Shown: in pieces, positions 44,364 through 53,253 of the stretch
Position numbering within the stretch: the first letter of the stretch is position 1
How the letters are laid out: every line of letters starts with the position of its first letter
NCBI GenBank assembly: GCA_029882975.1
Contig: JAOUJW010000007.1
Location: 124,001 to 188,000, forward strand
Reading direction: 5' to 3'
Length of the DNA: 64,000 nucleotides
Origin: Gammaproteobacteria bacterium
GTDB taxonomy: Bacteria > Pseudomonadota > Gammaproteobacteria > SZUA-152
Translations under genes and position numbers: made by a program
Notes under the pieces: generated by a model
Seen by the model: the letters and a program-made list of their open reading frames with translations, nothing else
Databases searched by the model: none
Told to the model about the DNA's origin: nothing

Positions 44364-45296
44364 TTACTCTGCAACCGCGATGTAACGATAAATTTCATCC
44401 CCATCCACGTCATCTTCCTGTTGATCACTCACATCCACGCTAACACCATCCAGTTTACGTAATTTCTGCTGCAGCTCATCTGAGATATAGTGAAAATGCA
44501 AATCCAATGCTTGCAGACCTCTGACCAACGGGGATTCCAATAAAGCGTTTGCGCCTGTGTCCGACATATTGCCGAGCGACATATCCAACACATGCAGCTG
44601 TTTCAAAATTCCATTCTGAGCCACTCTCTGCGCTAATTCGTCGGCAATTTCGCAATTGCGCAATCCCAAGTAGCGCAAGTGGGGCATGGGTTTTTCCAGC
44701 AAAGATACGATATCATCCACGGAAGCGTCAAAACCGTACTGATCCGAACCCAGCCACAATTCCAAATGGGTTAGCGCCGGTAATTCAGCAGCCTTTATAT
44801 CCTCCAGCACAGACGCAGGCAACCCTCCGGTTTCAACAACCAGCTTTTCCAAAGACGACAACTGCATACGGCTCAGACGCAATCCCTGACCACCCCGCAC
44901 ACGAAAACACTTAATACGGGGATACGCAGCAAAGAATTCCCGATAATCCGTTTGTTCTATCCAGGATATCTCGCTTTCTTCCCCAATGATGTCCCCGAAA
45001 AATATCGCCTCGAGACTCGTGAGCAGCTTACTGTTCTGTGTTAACGACTGAATGATTGCGGTCGGCGGGTTTTCATAGGGCTCCCCCCAACAACCGATCA
45101 CCAATGAACGAATCTTCCCCGCATTGGCATCTTCAAGAAACTTTTGCAATAGATCCGAAAAAGATTTTCCCGCATCCATGTCGTCCCAGTCCAAAGACAG
45201 GCGATAAGCCAATTCCGTATCCCCTATTCCCACACTGGGATCGTAATCGCTCACTTTAGATCCATTAAATATTTCTGCGTGTTCATCTATGGTCAT
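44364..45296 (-). CDS. STM4015-family leucine-rich-repeat protein
   Basis: 310 residues, no signal peptide. Leucine-rich repeats are visible from about residue 140 on: LSSLEKLVVETGGLP, LPALTHLELWLGS, MPHLRYLGLRNCEI, LKQLHVLDMSLGNMSD, VRGLQALDLHFHYISD. The C-terminal tail is very acidic. The N-terminus matches the STM4015 family, whose role is unknown; an LRR protein could be a scaffold or substrate-recognition partner for the enzymes encoded downstream. GGGGG lies just before the ATG. First gene of the operon, with a good promoter 34 bp upstream. Confidence 0.87.
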   Translation of the reverse strand: MTIDEHAEIFNGSKVSDYDPSVGIGDTELAYRLSLDWDDMDAGKSFSDLLQKFLEDANAGKIRSLVIGCWGEPYENPPTAIIQSLTQNSKLLTSLEAIFFGDIIGEESEISWIEQTDYREFFAAYPRIKCFRVRGGQGLRLSRMQLSSLEKLVVETGGLPASVLEDIKAAELPALTHLELWLGSDQYGFDASVDDIVSLLEKPMPHLRYLGLRNCEIADELAQRVAQNGILKQLHVLDMSLGNMSDTGANALLESPLVRGLQALDLHFHYISDELQQKLRKLDGVSVDVSDQQEDDVDGDEIYRYIAVAE

Positions 45297-45329
45297 ACAT
45301 CCCCCTGTAGTATCACTCGACTCCCTACA

Positions 45330-45358
45330 AGTATAAGCAAGGAGAACTATTTGACCAA
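45330..45358 (-). promoter_or_regulatory. Sigma70 promoter of the STM4015-STM4011 operon
   Basis: On the minus strand TTGGTC and TATACT are separated by 17 bp, ending 34 bp before the STM4015-like ATG. The upstream hairpin terminator isolates this operon from the gene before it. Confidence 0.6.
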
Positions 45359-45370
45359 GATTTTGTTCGC

Positions 45371-45398
45371 ATAAAGAAAAGGCGCCTTTACAGGCGCC
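45371..45398 (-). terminator. Rho-independent terminator after the diiron-like gene
   Basis: Stem GGCGCC / GGCGCC with a TGTAAA loop on the minus strand, followed by TTTTCTTTAT. It separates the gene at 45426-46175 from the STM4015 promoter. Confidence 0.75.
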
Positions 45399-45425
45399 GA
45401 GAGGTATCGCATTTTTGTCGCCCCG

Positions 45426-46175
45426 TTACTGCACGGGACTGACAAGGTTGTTTTTCTTCGGTTGATACCGGACAAAATCGTGTCTTGAGTGAAACCAGTA
45501 GTTAAACACGTCAAGCATTTTCCCTGCAATATCGTCTACGACATCTTCCAGTAAAGCACAGGTCACATTGTCCAGTTCACTCTTCTTGAAATTTTCATTG
45601 GGAAAAATCCGCTCTCCGTTGACCCACGCTCCTCGGGAATGGGCCAGTTCCTTGTCGACATGCAATTTCCCAAAGTACTGTAAGCGATTATACAGACCGG
45701 AATGTTGCAGTTGATCTTTCATACTATCAATAAACACACCAAATGCCGCTTCCAGCATCTCAATGGTGACCAGGGAAATGAGAGGATTATTATGGCGTTT
45801 CACATGGTAAATTGTGGTGTAAACCAGGTCCCGGACCACAAAACTCTTGCTGCTCCATATATTCTCTATGATACTGAAACTACTCGGTCCCCAGGACTTC
45901 TCAGAAAATCCCAAACGCCCAAGATCCTCCAAGTACCACTTCCAGTGATCCATGTCTTCAAGACAATGGGTATTCACTTCCAGCTCCAAATATGTACCGG
46001 GCTCACTCACTGACATGGACTCAAGGATATCCTTAAATCCCAAGACGAAAAACAGCATCGACGGAACAAATTTCAATTTGTCTTCTGCATCATCGTCCTC
46101 GCGCAGCCAGCCGCACAGTGCGGATTGCTCCAATTGCTTAGAGACCCTTTCCACTCTTGCCAATATACGTTTCAT
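45426..46175 (-). CDS. Haem-oxygenase-like fold protein, candidate diiron enzyme
   Basis: 249 residues, helical, no signal peptide. Two clusters of possible metal ligands are spaced as in haem-oxygenase-like diiron oxidases/iron-containing redox enzymes: NTHCLEDMDHWKWYL (His 70, Glu 73, His 77) and FGKLHVDKELAHSRG (His 172, Glu 176, His 179), with Glu 142 in the helix between. This arrangement is known from enzymes that oxidise amino-acid-derived or other small substrates with oxygen. I cannot name the substrate. It lies just upstream of the STM4015-4011 operon on the same strand but with its own terminator, so it is associated by position only. Confidence 0.55.
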   Translation of the reverse strand: MKRILARVERVSKQLEQSALCGWLREDDDAEDKLKFVPSMLFFVLGFKDILESMSVSEPGTYLELEVNTHCLEDMDHWKWYLEDLGRLGFSEKSWGPSSFSIIENIWSSKSFVVRDLVYTTIYHVKRHNNPLISLVTIEMLEAAFGVFIDSMKDQLQHSGLYNRLQYFGKLHVDKELAHSRGAWVNGERIFPNENFKKSELDNVTCALLEDVVDDIAGKMLDVFNYWFHSRHDFVRYQPKKNNLVSPVQ

Positions 46176-46340
46176 AATCGAATTCCCTGCTGAGTAAAAG
46201 TTAACAACCGTGCATTATTATGAAGCAGACCAGGAAACAGCGTTAATACGAAACAAATAAGATTCACAATACTTTAACTATATTTACAAAAGTGAAATCT
46301 TTTTTGGTTTCGAATTTCTCATCAACACTTTTACTTTAAA

Positions 46341-46366
46341 ACAAGAAAGGCAGCTTACGCTGCCTT
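46341..46366 (-). terminator. Rho-independent terminator of the multicopper oxidase gene
   Basis: Stem AAGGCAGC / GCTGCCTT with a 4-nt loop, followed on the minus strand by TTTCTTGTTTT. It lies 31 bp after the multicopper oxidase stop codon. Confidence 0.8.
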
Positions 46367-46396
46367 TCCTGCGGTTAACAATATGCTACTCAGGCT

Positions 46397-48541
46397 TTAC
46401 ATGGATCCGCAATCCTGCCCCGGAACCGGGTTGTATTGGAGGCTTCCGGCATTGATGCCGGTGACACAAAATTGTAAGGTCAAGCCACCTTGTCCTGTAC
46501 CGGTGGTGGTGACAATAGCTGTGCCGCTTGTATCACTGGTACCGTCGGCGGATTCGGTGATATCACCGGTGAACTCACCGCTAACTACCGCTCCGGCTAC
46601 CGGGTTACCCTGGTTATCCAGCAACTGTATGGTTGCCTCGCCCACTCTACGACCGCCACCAACATTTACAGATCTTAAGCTGATGGACCCTACTTGTACG
46701 TCAGTTGCGGTGCCGGAACCCGCCGCGGTAGTGGCACTGGCCACATTAGAATAAGCGGAAGTGCCGTTGCCATTGGCTGCATTGACACGATACCAGTAGG
46801 TAGTGGATGCATTCAGACCCGTGTCAGAGTAGGAGGTGCTATTCGCTGCCACAGGAATCCCCGGACCGAAGTTCACACCGTCAGTGGAACGTTCTACAGA
46901 GAAACCGGTTTCATCGGCGCTATTATCCGCCCACGTCAGATCAATCTGCGAACTGGACACAGCGCCGGCACTCAACCCGCTGGGTGCATTTGGCGCAGTA
47001 CCACCCCCATTGCCACCACCATTGATGGGATATCGCACTTGATAGTTACTGCCTATATCACCATTTTGCGGGAATGTGGGAGGCGCCAAGCCACCGATTA
47101 CCTGCGCAAAACCCATACCACCCTGGTCTTCATGATCCAGAATATGGCAATGCATGATGGTTTTTCCTTCGAACACAGAAGAAGTTTGTGCATTTAGGTC
47201 GAAGCGAATCGCACAGTTACCGGCCAGAGTGTCGTAGTACTCGCCGTCTTCAAAATCACCACCACAATTACCCACCACTTGGAAGTGATACACGTGTAAG
47301 TGGAAAGGATGGTTCAGACCGCCTTTAATACTCCACTCCTGCATACCGTCCGCGTTAAGTACAAATGTAGGACTATTCATATCGAACTTAGCGCCATTAA
47401 TGGTGCGAGCGCCCATATTGACTGTTTCAAAATTGTCAGGGGTTTGTGCACGCAAATCACGCAAGTAGGAAGGACGTTTGGACGCCCAGGTAGAAACACC
47501 GTCTGCGGCAAACGGATGCGAGGTGGAATCCGCAGGCAATGCAGCATCTACAAAAATACTAGCTACCGGATTTCCGTTCACGGATATCTGTGAATCTGCG
47601 CTACAACGCACGGCGATGTCAGCACGAGAAGCACCGGATAAGCTTATGGAGTTGGTTGCTAAAATTTTTGGTACCTGTGTACGCCATACACCATCGCGAG
47701 ACATCAATGCCAGCTCACATTGATTACCCACCGACAACGTCTTAGCTCGGCCGTCGCGGTCAGCCAGCAATACGCGCCAGTGTTGCCAAGAGTCGGGCGG
47801 AGAACACAAGTTGCCATTGATGGCACCATTCACAGTCCAAGACGGCGCTAGAGTTCCACTGATTAAAGTGTCGCCTCCGGTACCTCTGGCATTGGGATCC
47901 AGATAAGCGACAACGACTTTTCTTTCTACCATGGAAGCGACATTAGCCGGGATACCATCAAACTTGTCGTCAATAATCATTAGACCAAAAGCACCGCCGG
48001 CCGCCTGCAAATAGGTTGAACCATGGTGATGCGCGTGATACCAATAGGTTCCCCCCATATGATCGGCACTGATGTCGTAAACATAATCCCCGGCATAACC
48101 GCCTTCGATGACGCGGGTAACTTCATCAGAAGGGTTTTCCGGCGATATATGTAATCCATGGGTGTGAAGGTTACTGATGTTTGGATCTTTAAAGACGTTG
48201 TGATCCGGGCTGGGTGCCTCATAGGGCAACAGGTTACGAAAGGTCACAACGTATTTCTTACCCGGCTCCATAACCACCGTCGGCCCCGGTATACTGTAGT
48301 TACCACCGCCCTGCCGATAGGCACGTGTGGTTAATGTTTCACCGTTAATAACAAAGGAAGCCTCACCCATTTCGAGTACACCGCTGTAATACTCTTCCGG
48401 ATTGCCGGTCGTTGCTGGATGGTGCGTCCACTGGAACAACTCTGGTTCACTAATGACATTGGTGGTGGGGCATTGCGTGGCTTGCGCTATGCTTGCCCCT
48501 CCCAATAGTAAAGCACCCACTATACTGGTTATCTTATTCAT
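46397..48541 (-). CDS. Secreted multicopper oxidase with C-terminal FN3 and Ig-like domains
   Basis: 714 residues from the ATG at 48541, which has GGGGG 5-9 nt upstream and begins a signal peptide (LLLGGASIAQA). Copper ligands: LHTHGLH (about 118-124), YWYHAHHHG (about 162-170), HPFHLHVYHF (about 416-425) and HCHILDHEDQGGM (about 475-487), giving type 1, 2 and 3 sites. A glycine-rich linker leads to a fibronectin type III domain (about 525-615) and a final Ig-like beta domain, both unusual additions suggesting cell-surface or polymer attachment. It probably oxidises metal ions or phenolics in the periplasm or outside. Many His and Met near the sites are typical, but the substrate is not predictable. 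Confidence 0.92.
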   Translation of the reverse strand: MNKITSIVGALLLGGASIAQATQCPTTNVISEPELFQWTHHPATTGNPEEYYSGVLEMGEASFVINGETLTTRAYRQGGGNYSIPGPTVVMEPGKKYVVTFRNLLPYEAPSPDHNVFKDPNISNLHTHGLHISPENPSDEVTRVIEGGYAGDYVYDISADHMGGTYWYHAHHHGSTYLQAAGGAFGLMIIDDKFDGIPANVASMVERKVVVAYLDPNARGTGGDTLISGTLAPSWTVNGAINGNLCSPPDSWQHWRVLLADRDGRAKTLSVGNQCELALMSRDGVWRTQVPKILATNSISLSGASRADIAVRCSADSQISVNGNPVASIFVDAALPADSTSHPFAADGVSTWASKRPSYLRDLRAQTPDNFETVNMGARTINGAKFDMNSPTFVLNADGMQEWSIKGGLNHPFHLHVYHFQVVGNCGGDFEDGEYYDTLAGNCAIRFDLNAQTSSVFEGKTIMHCHILDHEDQGGMGFAQVIGGLAPPTFPQNGDIGSNYQVRYPINGGGNGGGTAPNAPSGLSAGAVSSSQIDLTWADNSADETGFSVERSTDGVNFGPGIPVAANSTSYSDTGLNASTTYWYRVNAANGNGTSAYSNVASATTAAGSGTATDVQVGSISLRSVNVGGGRRVGEATIQLLDNQGNPVAGAVVSGEFTGDITESADGTSDTSGTAIVTTTGTGQGGLTLQFCVTGINAGSLQYNPVPGQDCGSM

Positions 48542-48904
48542 ATTTCCCCCAACAGTAATAAAAGTTCTACGCTGCACTATCAACATAGTGGGGGCTACTT
48601 TGACCGCTCAACATTAAACTCAAGTTATAACTATCTTAAGCATGGCTTAAGTGCAGTATATGCAGGGCCGTTCCGGATATAATTATTTAAGCAATACCTA
48701 ATATTCCACCTGACCCAACTGTGACACTCATCACTAAATTCTTTGCCGCTTCAATTTAACTGATAACTCTATCTCAATTTCCGTGCACCCACACTGCAAT
48801 TCAGTGCTGATATGTTAAATTTACTTCAATAAAATGACGACATTCTGTCATTAGAGGCAGCTCCAAATTAACCCGCAGCACGAAACATAACACGGTGATG
48901 AGAC
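48542..48904. other. Divergent intergenic region with inverted repeat
   Basis: 363 bp between the multicopper oxidase and response-regulator genes, holding both promoters. CTTAAG-CATGG-CTTAAG at 48635-48651 is a perfect 6+6 inverted repeat about 95 bp upstream of the oxidase start and is a plausible operator. No RNA gene or ORF seen. Confidence 0.45.
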
Positions 48905-49366
48905 ATGAACATTCTCAAAAACATGTTGTCGAAACAAAACAAACCCATAGCAAGCATAGAAGAACCCTGGAACACAGATAGCAATAAGACCGTTCTGGTT
49001 ATTGACGATTCCAAAACCGCTCTATTTAGTGCCAAGCAAACCGTCAATCTGCTGGGTTTCTCTTGCCTGTTAGCGAATGACGTTGTAGAAGGAATTCAAG
49101 CTGCGGATGAGCTTTTACCGGATTTGATATTAATGGATGTGGAAATGCCAAAGATGAACGGCTTTCAAGCAACTCGAATCTTGCGGGCAAAAAGCACAAC
49201 CTGCGATATCCCCATTATCATCGTCAGCGGGACGGATTCTCCTGCCAATCGTATGTGGTCAGAGAAAATCGGCGCGAACGGTTTTCTACCCAAACCGCTG
49301 GATGGCAAAACTTTGAACAAACTGGCCAAAGAATTGATCTTCCTGCGCCTGCCTAAGGTGAGCTAA
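48905..49366 (+). CDS. Single-domain response regulator (CheY/PilH-like)
   Basis: 153 residues: a 27-residue N-terminal extension and one receiver domain. The acidic pocket is VIDDSKTA (about 35-42), the phospho-acceptor Asp lies in LILMDVEMPKMNG (about 81), and the conserved Lys in FLPKPLDG (about 132). No output domain follows, so it acts by protein contact, as PilG/PilH or CheY do. No kinase gene is in the window. It is followed by a rho-independent terminator. Confidence 0.9.
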   Translation: MNILKNMLSKQNKPIASIEEPWNTDSNKTVLVIDDSKTALFSAKQTVNLLGFSCLLANDVVEGIQAADELLPDLILMDVEMPKMNGFQATRILRAKSTTCDIPIIIVSGTDSPANRMWSEKIGANGFLPKPLDGKTLNKLAKELIFLRLPKVS

Positions 49367-49410
49367 CACCATCCACTGAAACCAATTTAAACATCGACTC
49401 CTAAACAACA

Positions 49411-49433
49411 ACGCCCGCCATTGTCGCGGGCGT
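49411..49433 (+). terminator. Rho-independent terminator after the response regulator
   Basis: Stem ACGCCCGC / GCGGGCGT with a 7-nt loop, followed by a short T-rich stretch, 44 bp downstream of the stop codon. Confidence 0.7.
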
Positions 49434-49557
49434 AGTACTTTGAACCGGTAACGTATCTCATCTATACTCATGGCATCTGTTTCTATAACTTTAATGCTCG
49501 ACTTTCAATAGTCAGCGTTTGGCGTGCAGTCATCAATAGCTAATGGCAGGAGAAACC

Positions 49558-50937
49558 ATGCAGCATACACTTGGCAGACTCGGTTCGCGAGTCTCATTAT
49601 GCCTTCTATTCGTTTTTTTCAGCGGTTGCGCCGGTGGTATTAAGTACTATTCCGACACTCAACGCGCAACTCTTTACATCGTCAAAGTCCACAACACAAT
49701 ACTAAACCAGGTTGAGTACAGTGAGACCCAAAGTAATAACAAAATTGCAGCCGCCAGCAATGTTTTTGGAAATTGTGCCAATGCAAACGAAGCATCAGAT
49801 GCTGATTTATCAGCTCTTTGCCAATTACTGGACAGTATAAAACTCAAAGCCGGACCGGAAGCGACTGCGCAAGTGGAAGTGTTAATTCCCGGTACCGAAG
49901 CTTCCAAAAAAGGCGGTTCAACCAAGGAACTCAAACCTAAGGACATTCAAGACGAGTATATAGAATTTACCCGCGAGTACGCCGACCAACAAGGAGCCCG
50001 CATCACCCTCATTGGGGCATCAAAAGCCGGGAATATCGTACCCAGACTGGAAAGTGGTATAACTGAGATTTCCTTTATCCGCGGTGAACTTGGCAAAGTA
50101 AAACGTCAAGATAAATATTGTTTACGATTAACCGTTATGGGCAAAATGGTCTCCAAGGACGAAGAGATACCCATAGAGATTAATCATAAAGTAAGCTGTA
50201 AACCGGTTAAAGATTGGGTGAAAGATGGGGAATTTGTGTTCCGAACAGTGCTGGCCGACAAACTGAGATCCGTTTCTTCTCAGCTCATTGATGAGTTTTC
50301 TCTACTTTACCGCCCTGACACTGAATATAAAAGCACGGCTTTTGTTCATCGGGAAGAAGCTTTTTCCAAACACTATCCTGATTATGTACTGGCCGCATTA
50401 AAACCGGCTTTACGTATACTAACAGATGAGGAATACCATAAACTCTCCGGGTCTGACAAAGTCAGCACCAATTGGTACTTTGGCATTCCCATCACCGAAA
50501 GCACCCAACCCGAATTGAGCTGGGAGGCCTTTCCCTTACAATGGGATGCGAATTTGAAAAAACCGGCTATTCATATAGCCAATATACGTTATGACTTAAA
50601 CATCTATGAGGCCGATACGGTCCAAAGAAGCGGCATCAATGTAGATTCCGGCGGTCATATACCCGGCAAGTGGGTCTACAAAAAAACCGATCTGGAGAGC
50701 AATAGTCATACCCCAACTGAAGCTTTACAGCCATGTAAGAAATACTTTTGGACGGTCCGAGCACTTTTCAGAATGGCCGGTGCTGCCCGCTTTACCGAAT
50801 GGGGAGGGGTTTATGATTTTCGCAGCTTGCCCTGGAAATATCGACTCAAGGGCAGCGAGTATCAGCGCTTTGTGCATCCATCCCGGTTTTATTACATTTT
50901 TCAAACGCCGGCAGAGAGCGGTGGTAGCTGTTCGTAA
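49558..50937 (+). CDS. Large lipoprotein of unknown function
   Basis: 459 residues. AGGAG lies 6 nt before the ATG at 49558, so that start is preferred over 49543. The signal peptide ends in the lipobox FFSGC (Cys near 24). The mature part has no domain I know: a mixed alpha/beta region (about 30-300) and a C-terminal region with Trp-rich strands, including PELSWEAFPLQW and KKYFWTVRALF, which reads like a fibronectin III-like fold. The gene stands alone with a terminator before it. Confidence 0.8.
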   Translation: MQHTLGRLGSRVSLCLLFVFFSGCAGGIKYYSDTQRATLYIVKVHNTILNQVEYSETQSNNKIAAASNVFGNCANANEASDADLSALCQLLDSIKLKAGPEATAQVEVLIPGTEASKKGGSTKELKPKDIQDEYIEFTREYADQQGARITLIGASKAGNIVPRLESGITEISFIRGELGKVKRQDKYCLRLTVMGKMVSKDEEIPIEINHKVSCKPVKDWVKDGEFVFRTVLADKLRSVSSQLIDEFSLLYRPDTEYKSTAFVHREEAFSKHYPDYVLAALKPALRILTDEEYHKLSGSDKVSTNWYFGIPITESTQPELSWEAFPLQWDANLKKPAIHIANIRYDLNIYEADTVQRSGINVDSGGHIPGKWVYKKTDLESNSHTPTEALQPCKKYFWTVRALFRMAGAARFTEWGGVYDFRSLPWKYRLKGSEYQRFVHPSRFYYIFQTPAESGGSCS

Positions 50938-50960
50938 ATCCCCTACCCACGCTTACCATA

Positions 50961-50993
50961 CCCATTGCTGAGCCCAAAACGGCCGGCAATGGG
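50961..50993 (+). other. Hairpin downstream of the lipoprotein gene
   Basis: 8-bp stem CCCATTGC / GCAATGGG with a 17-nt loop, 24 bp after the stop codon. There is no U run, so a terminator role is doubtful. Confidence 0.4.
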
Positions 50994-51182
50994 TCAATGT
51001 TGAAACTCCCCCGCCCAGGCTGTTACCGGCCTCCAGTCTTCCCCCATATGGACATGCAATTGCAGTAAGTAACCGCTTTAAAAACAATCCTTAATGCCGA
51101 ATTTTGGGGACCAATCCACAGTTTTGCTATTTGAATTGTATACAATACTAACTATGCTTTTACTGAAGTACTGGAAGTTTTT

Positions 51183-51821
51183 ATGCAACACTATGATTTG
51201 TCCAATATTTCGCTCAATAGCGGCCGTAGAATAAGCGTCCAAGTTGGAAAAGATGTTCAGTTGGTTGTCCGCAGTAATAGCGACACGGTCGTGGCGCACA
51301 CAACGCTGCCTTATCCCTTGGCCGGCCTCGCCGGTGGCTACCTTCTCGCTTCTCCCAGTGAAAGGTATTTACTAATGAGTATATTCTCCGGTCAAAGTGA
51401 GGAAGGCTATGAGCTGTTTGATGTATCCAGCGACATACGCCACCTATCGGGGTGCCAGTATTTGAAGGGTGAAGCGGCGACTTACTGTTTTTCACCGGAT
51501 GAAAGCAGTATCATCATGACATTACCCTACAGCAGCAGTGAATGGTGGCAACCTTGGGATGACGATGACATGGAATTGGATGAGGATGGTCGCCGCTATT
51601 TTGATTTCGGGCTGATACAGCAACACCGAATCGGAACCAATAAAATTACCCGGTCAATCATTCGGATTTTTCCCCCGGAACAATGGGTACCCAACAGAAA
51701 CAGCTACAGCCCCTGTATGAAACCCAAGTTTCTCAACTCCGATAAATTGAGTTTCACCATGCCCTGGGGCACCGAACAAATCTCCTTGCCGCTACCTGAA
51801 ATTATCGAATTATCCCCGTAG
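51183..51821 (+). CDS. Unrecognised cytoplasmic protein, beta-rich
   Basis: 212 residues, no signal peptide or membrane segment. Repeated strand-turn units such as YLLASPSERYLLMSIFS and YCFSPDESSIIMTLPYS resemble WD40/TolB-like blades (S-P-D/S-x-x-x-x-L pattern), which suggests a small partial propeller. An acidic stretch DDDDMELDEDG is near residue 127. I recognise no family. It is convergent with the TVP38 gene, with a 6-bp gap. Confidence 0.65.
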   Translation: MQHYDLSNISLNSGRRISVQVGKDVQLVVRSNSDTVVAHTTLPYPLAGLAGGYLLASPSERYLLMSIFSGQSEEGYELFDVSSDIRHLSGCQYLKGEAATYCFSPDESSIIMTLPYSSSEWWQPWDDDDMELDEDGRRYFDFGLIQQHRIGTNKITRSIIRIFPPEQWVPNRNSYSPCMKPKFLNSDKLSFTMPWGTEQISLPLPEIIELSP

Positions 51822-51827
51822 CATAGG

Positions 51828-52520
51828 TTATTCTTTTTTGTTTTTGATACCGACAACCCATTTAATCAAGAAAATGATCGCCGGAATCCCTAGTAGCAGC
51901 ACCAGCGTCATACCAATTCTATCGCTTTCTCCGGAAACCAGCTCACTGCCAAAATGAGCCAACAGAAAACTGGCCGGTAATACACCGGCCAAGGTCGCGA
52001 CAGCAAACCGCCAAAATGTAAGACGGCTCAACCCGGCTGCGTAGCTGACAATATCGAAAGACACGAATGGTAAAAGGCGCGAAACAAACACAATTCCCAT
52101 TAAGGTATTTTGCGAACCTAACCAACCACCCGAAGCCCCATGGCCCGTTTCATCACTGATGTTCCTACCCAAACAGCGCTGCAGGGTTTCGGCGCCGACC
52201 AAACGGGCGATATAAAAAGCAAGAATAGCGCCAAGCTCGGAACCAATGAGAACATATAGAGTACCTTCCGTATGCCCGTACGCCGCACCTGCCGCCAAAG
52301 CGATGGGTGCGCTGGGAATGGGGCTCATCACAATCGCCACCATCATCATACCGATTATCACAAAAGGCCCATAAACACCAAAATCGCGAATCCACCGATT
52401 CATGTCCCCGGTTTCGATAAACGCAAGCAGCCCTGATCGGGAAAGAAAAACATATACCATGATCAAAAAGACCATGATTCCGACGAACAAAAATAATCGT
52501 GTTCCCAACGTAAAAGACAT
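51828..52520 (-). CDS. TVP38/TMEM64-family membrane protein, second copy
   Basis: 230 residues, six membrane segments. Family motifs: SPIPSAPIALAAGAAYGH (about 67-84), GSELGAILAFYIARLVGAE (about 93-111) and FVSRLLPFVSFDIVSYAAGL (about 145-164). It is a distant relative of the protein encoded at 6644-7309, not a recent duplicate. Probable role in membrane lipid homeostasis. The tail ends with Lys-rich KNKKE, placing the C-terminus in the cytoplasm. Confidence 0.87.
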   Translation of the reverse strand: MSFTLGTRLFLFVGIMVFLIMVYVFLSRSGLLAFIETGDMNRWIRDFGVYGPFVIIGMMMVAIVMSPIPSAPIALAAGAAYGHTEGTLYVLIGSELGAILAFYIARLVGAETLQRCLGRNISDETGHGASGGWLGSQNTLMGIVFVSRLLPFVSFDIVSYAAGLSRLTFWRFAVATLAGVLPASFLLAHFGSELVSGESDRIGMTLVLLLGIPAIIFLIKWVVGIKNKKE

Positions 52521-52680
52521 TTTCAGCTACTAACCAGGACCGTCCAGGGTTAAAAGTGTTAAAAAAGGCAAGAGGGAGCAGCGGGGCCTCTGAACGAAAC
52601 CCAAGTATAGTTGCTATACTTTAATTGCGCCGGATCAATGAACCGGTTAAATAAACACCAGGAAACGGAGCTGCTAATAC

Positions 52681-52809
52681 ATGCACGATATGGGAGAAGG
52701 CTGGGGGTTTGGCATGGGACACGGATTGTTCGGTATATTGTTTTGGCTCATTATCATTCTGAGCATTGCCGCTCTAATAAAGTACCTGTTTTTCTCCAAA
52801 AAGGACTGA
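52681..52809 (+). CDS. 42-residue single-pass membrane protein
   Basis: ATG at 52681 to TGA at 52807-52809. The N-terminus MHDMGEGWGFGMGHG is rich in Met, His and Gly; one hydrophobic helix follows (LFGILFWLIIILSIAALI) and a basic tail FFSKKD. This layout is common in tiny membrane proteins encoded near copper or cytochrome genes. CGGAG lies 11 nt upstream, a long but usable spacing. It faces the cytochrome c gene tail-to-tail. Supported by sequence style and context only. Confidence 0.6.
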   Translation: MHDMGEGWGFGMGHGLFGILFWLIIILSIAALIKYLFFSKKD

Positions 52810-52830
52810 GTAGTGATTTTTAAAGCAGGC

Positions 52831-53253
52831 TCAATGCTCCATACAACTCATATGCTTAGGTCCCTGGCATTGCTCTATAATACGCCGACTCCACAGGCTT
52901 TTTAGGTAGGATACTAAATGAGAAGCCTGCTCGGGTTTCAGCACACTTTTAAACGCCGGCATATGATTTGGAATTCCTTCCAGAATCCGTTGTTGTAATT
53001 GTTCATCACTGTGATGCCAGGCATGAGAAGTCTCGTCCAGAGGCATGGCAGGAATATAGTCGGGTAACTTGATATTGACCGGAATTGGCGCCTGTCCCAC
53101 TCCGTCTTTCAAATGACATTTAAGGCAGTGACTCTGATACAGCCGCTTACCTTTTTCCACATCCGCCGGAGCGGGCATTTTATTGGTTTCCGCGAACAAA
53201 CTGCCGCAATACATCAGTGCAAGAACTATACAAACTCTACTTATCGCGATCAC
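52831..53253 (-). CDS. Periplasmic c-type cytochrome
   Basis: 140 residues with a signal peptide (cleaved after SLFA, about residue 21). One haem site, HCLKCHLKDG (Cys-x-x-Cys-His, about 43-47), and a probable axial Met in IPNHMPAFK (about 96). This is a class I monohaem cytochrome c for periplasmic electron transfer. The tail adds two further Cys (EQCQGPKHMSCMEH), which may bind metal or form a disulfide. The gene is followed by the oppositely oriented 42-residue membrane protein. Confidence 0.9.
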   Translation of the reverse strand: MIAISRVCIVLALMYCGSLFAETNKMPAPADVEKGKRLYQSHCLKCHLKDGVGQAPIPVNIKLPDYIPAMPLDETSHAWHHSDEQLQQRILEGIPNHMPAFKSVLKPEQASHLVSYLKSLWSRRIIEQCQGPKHMSCMEH

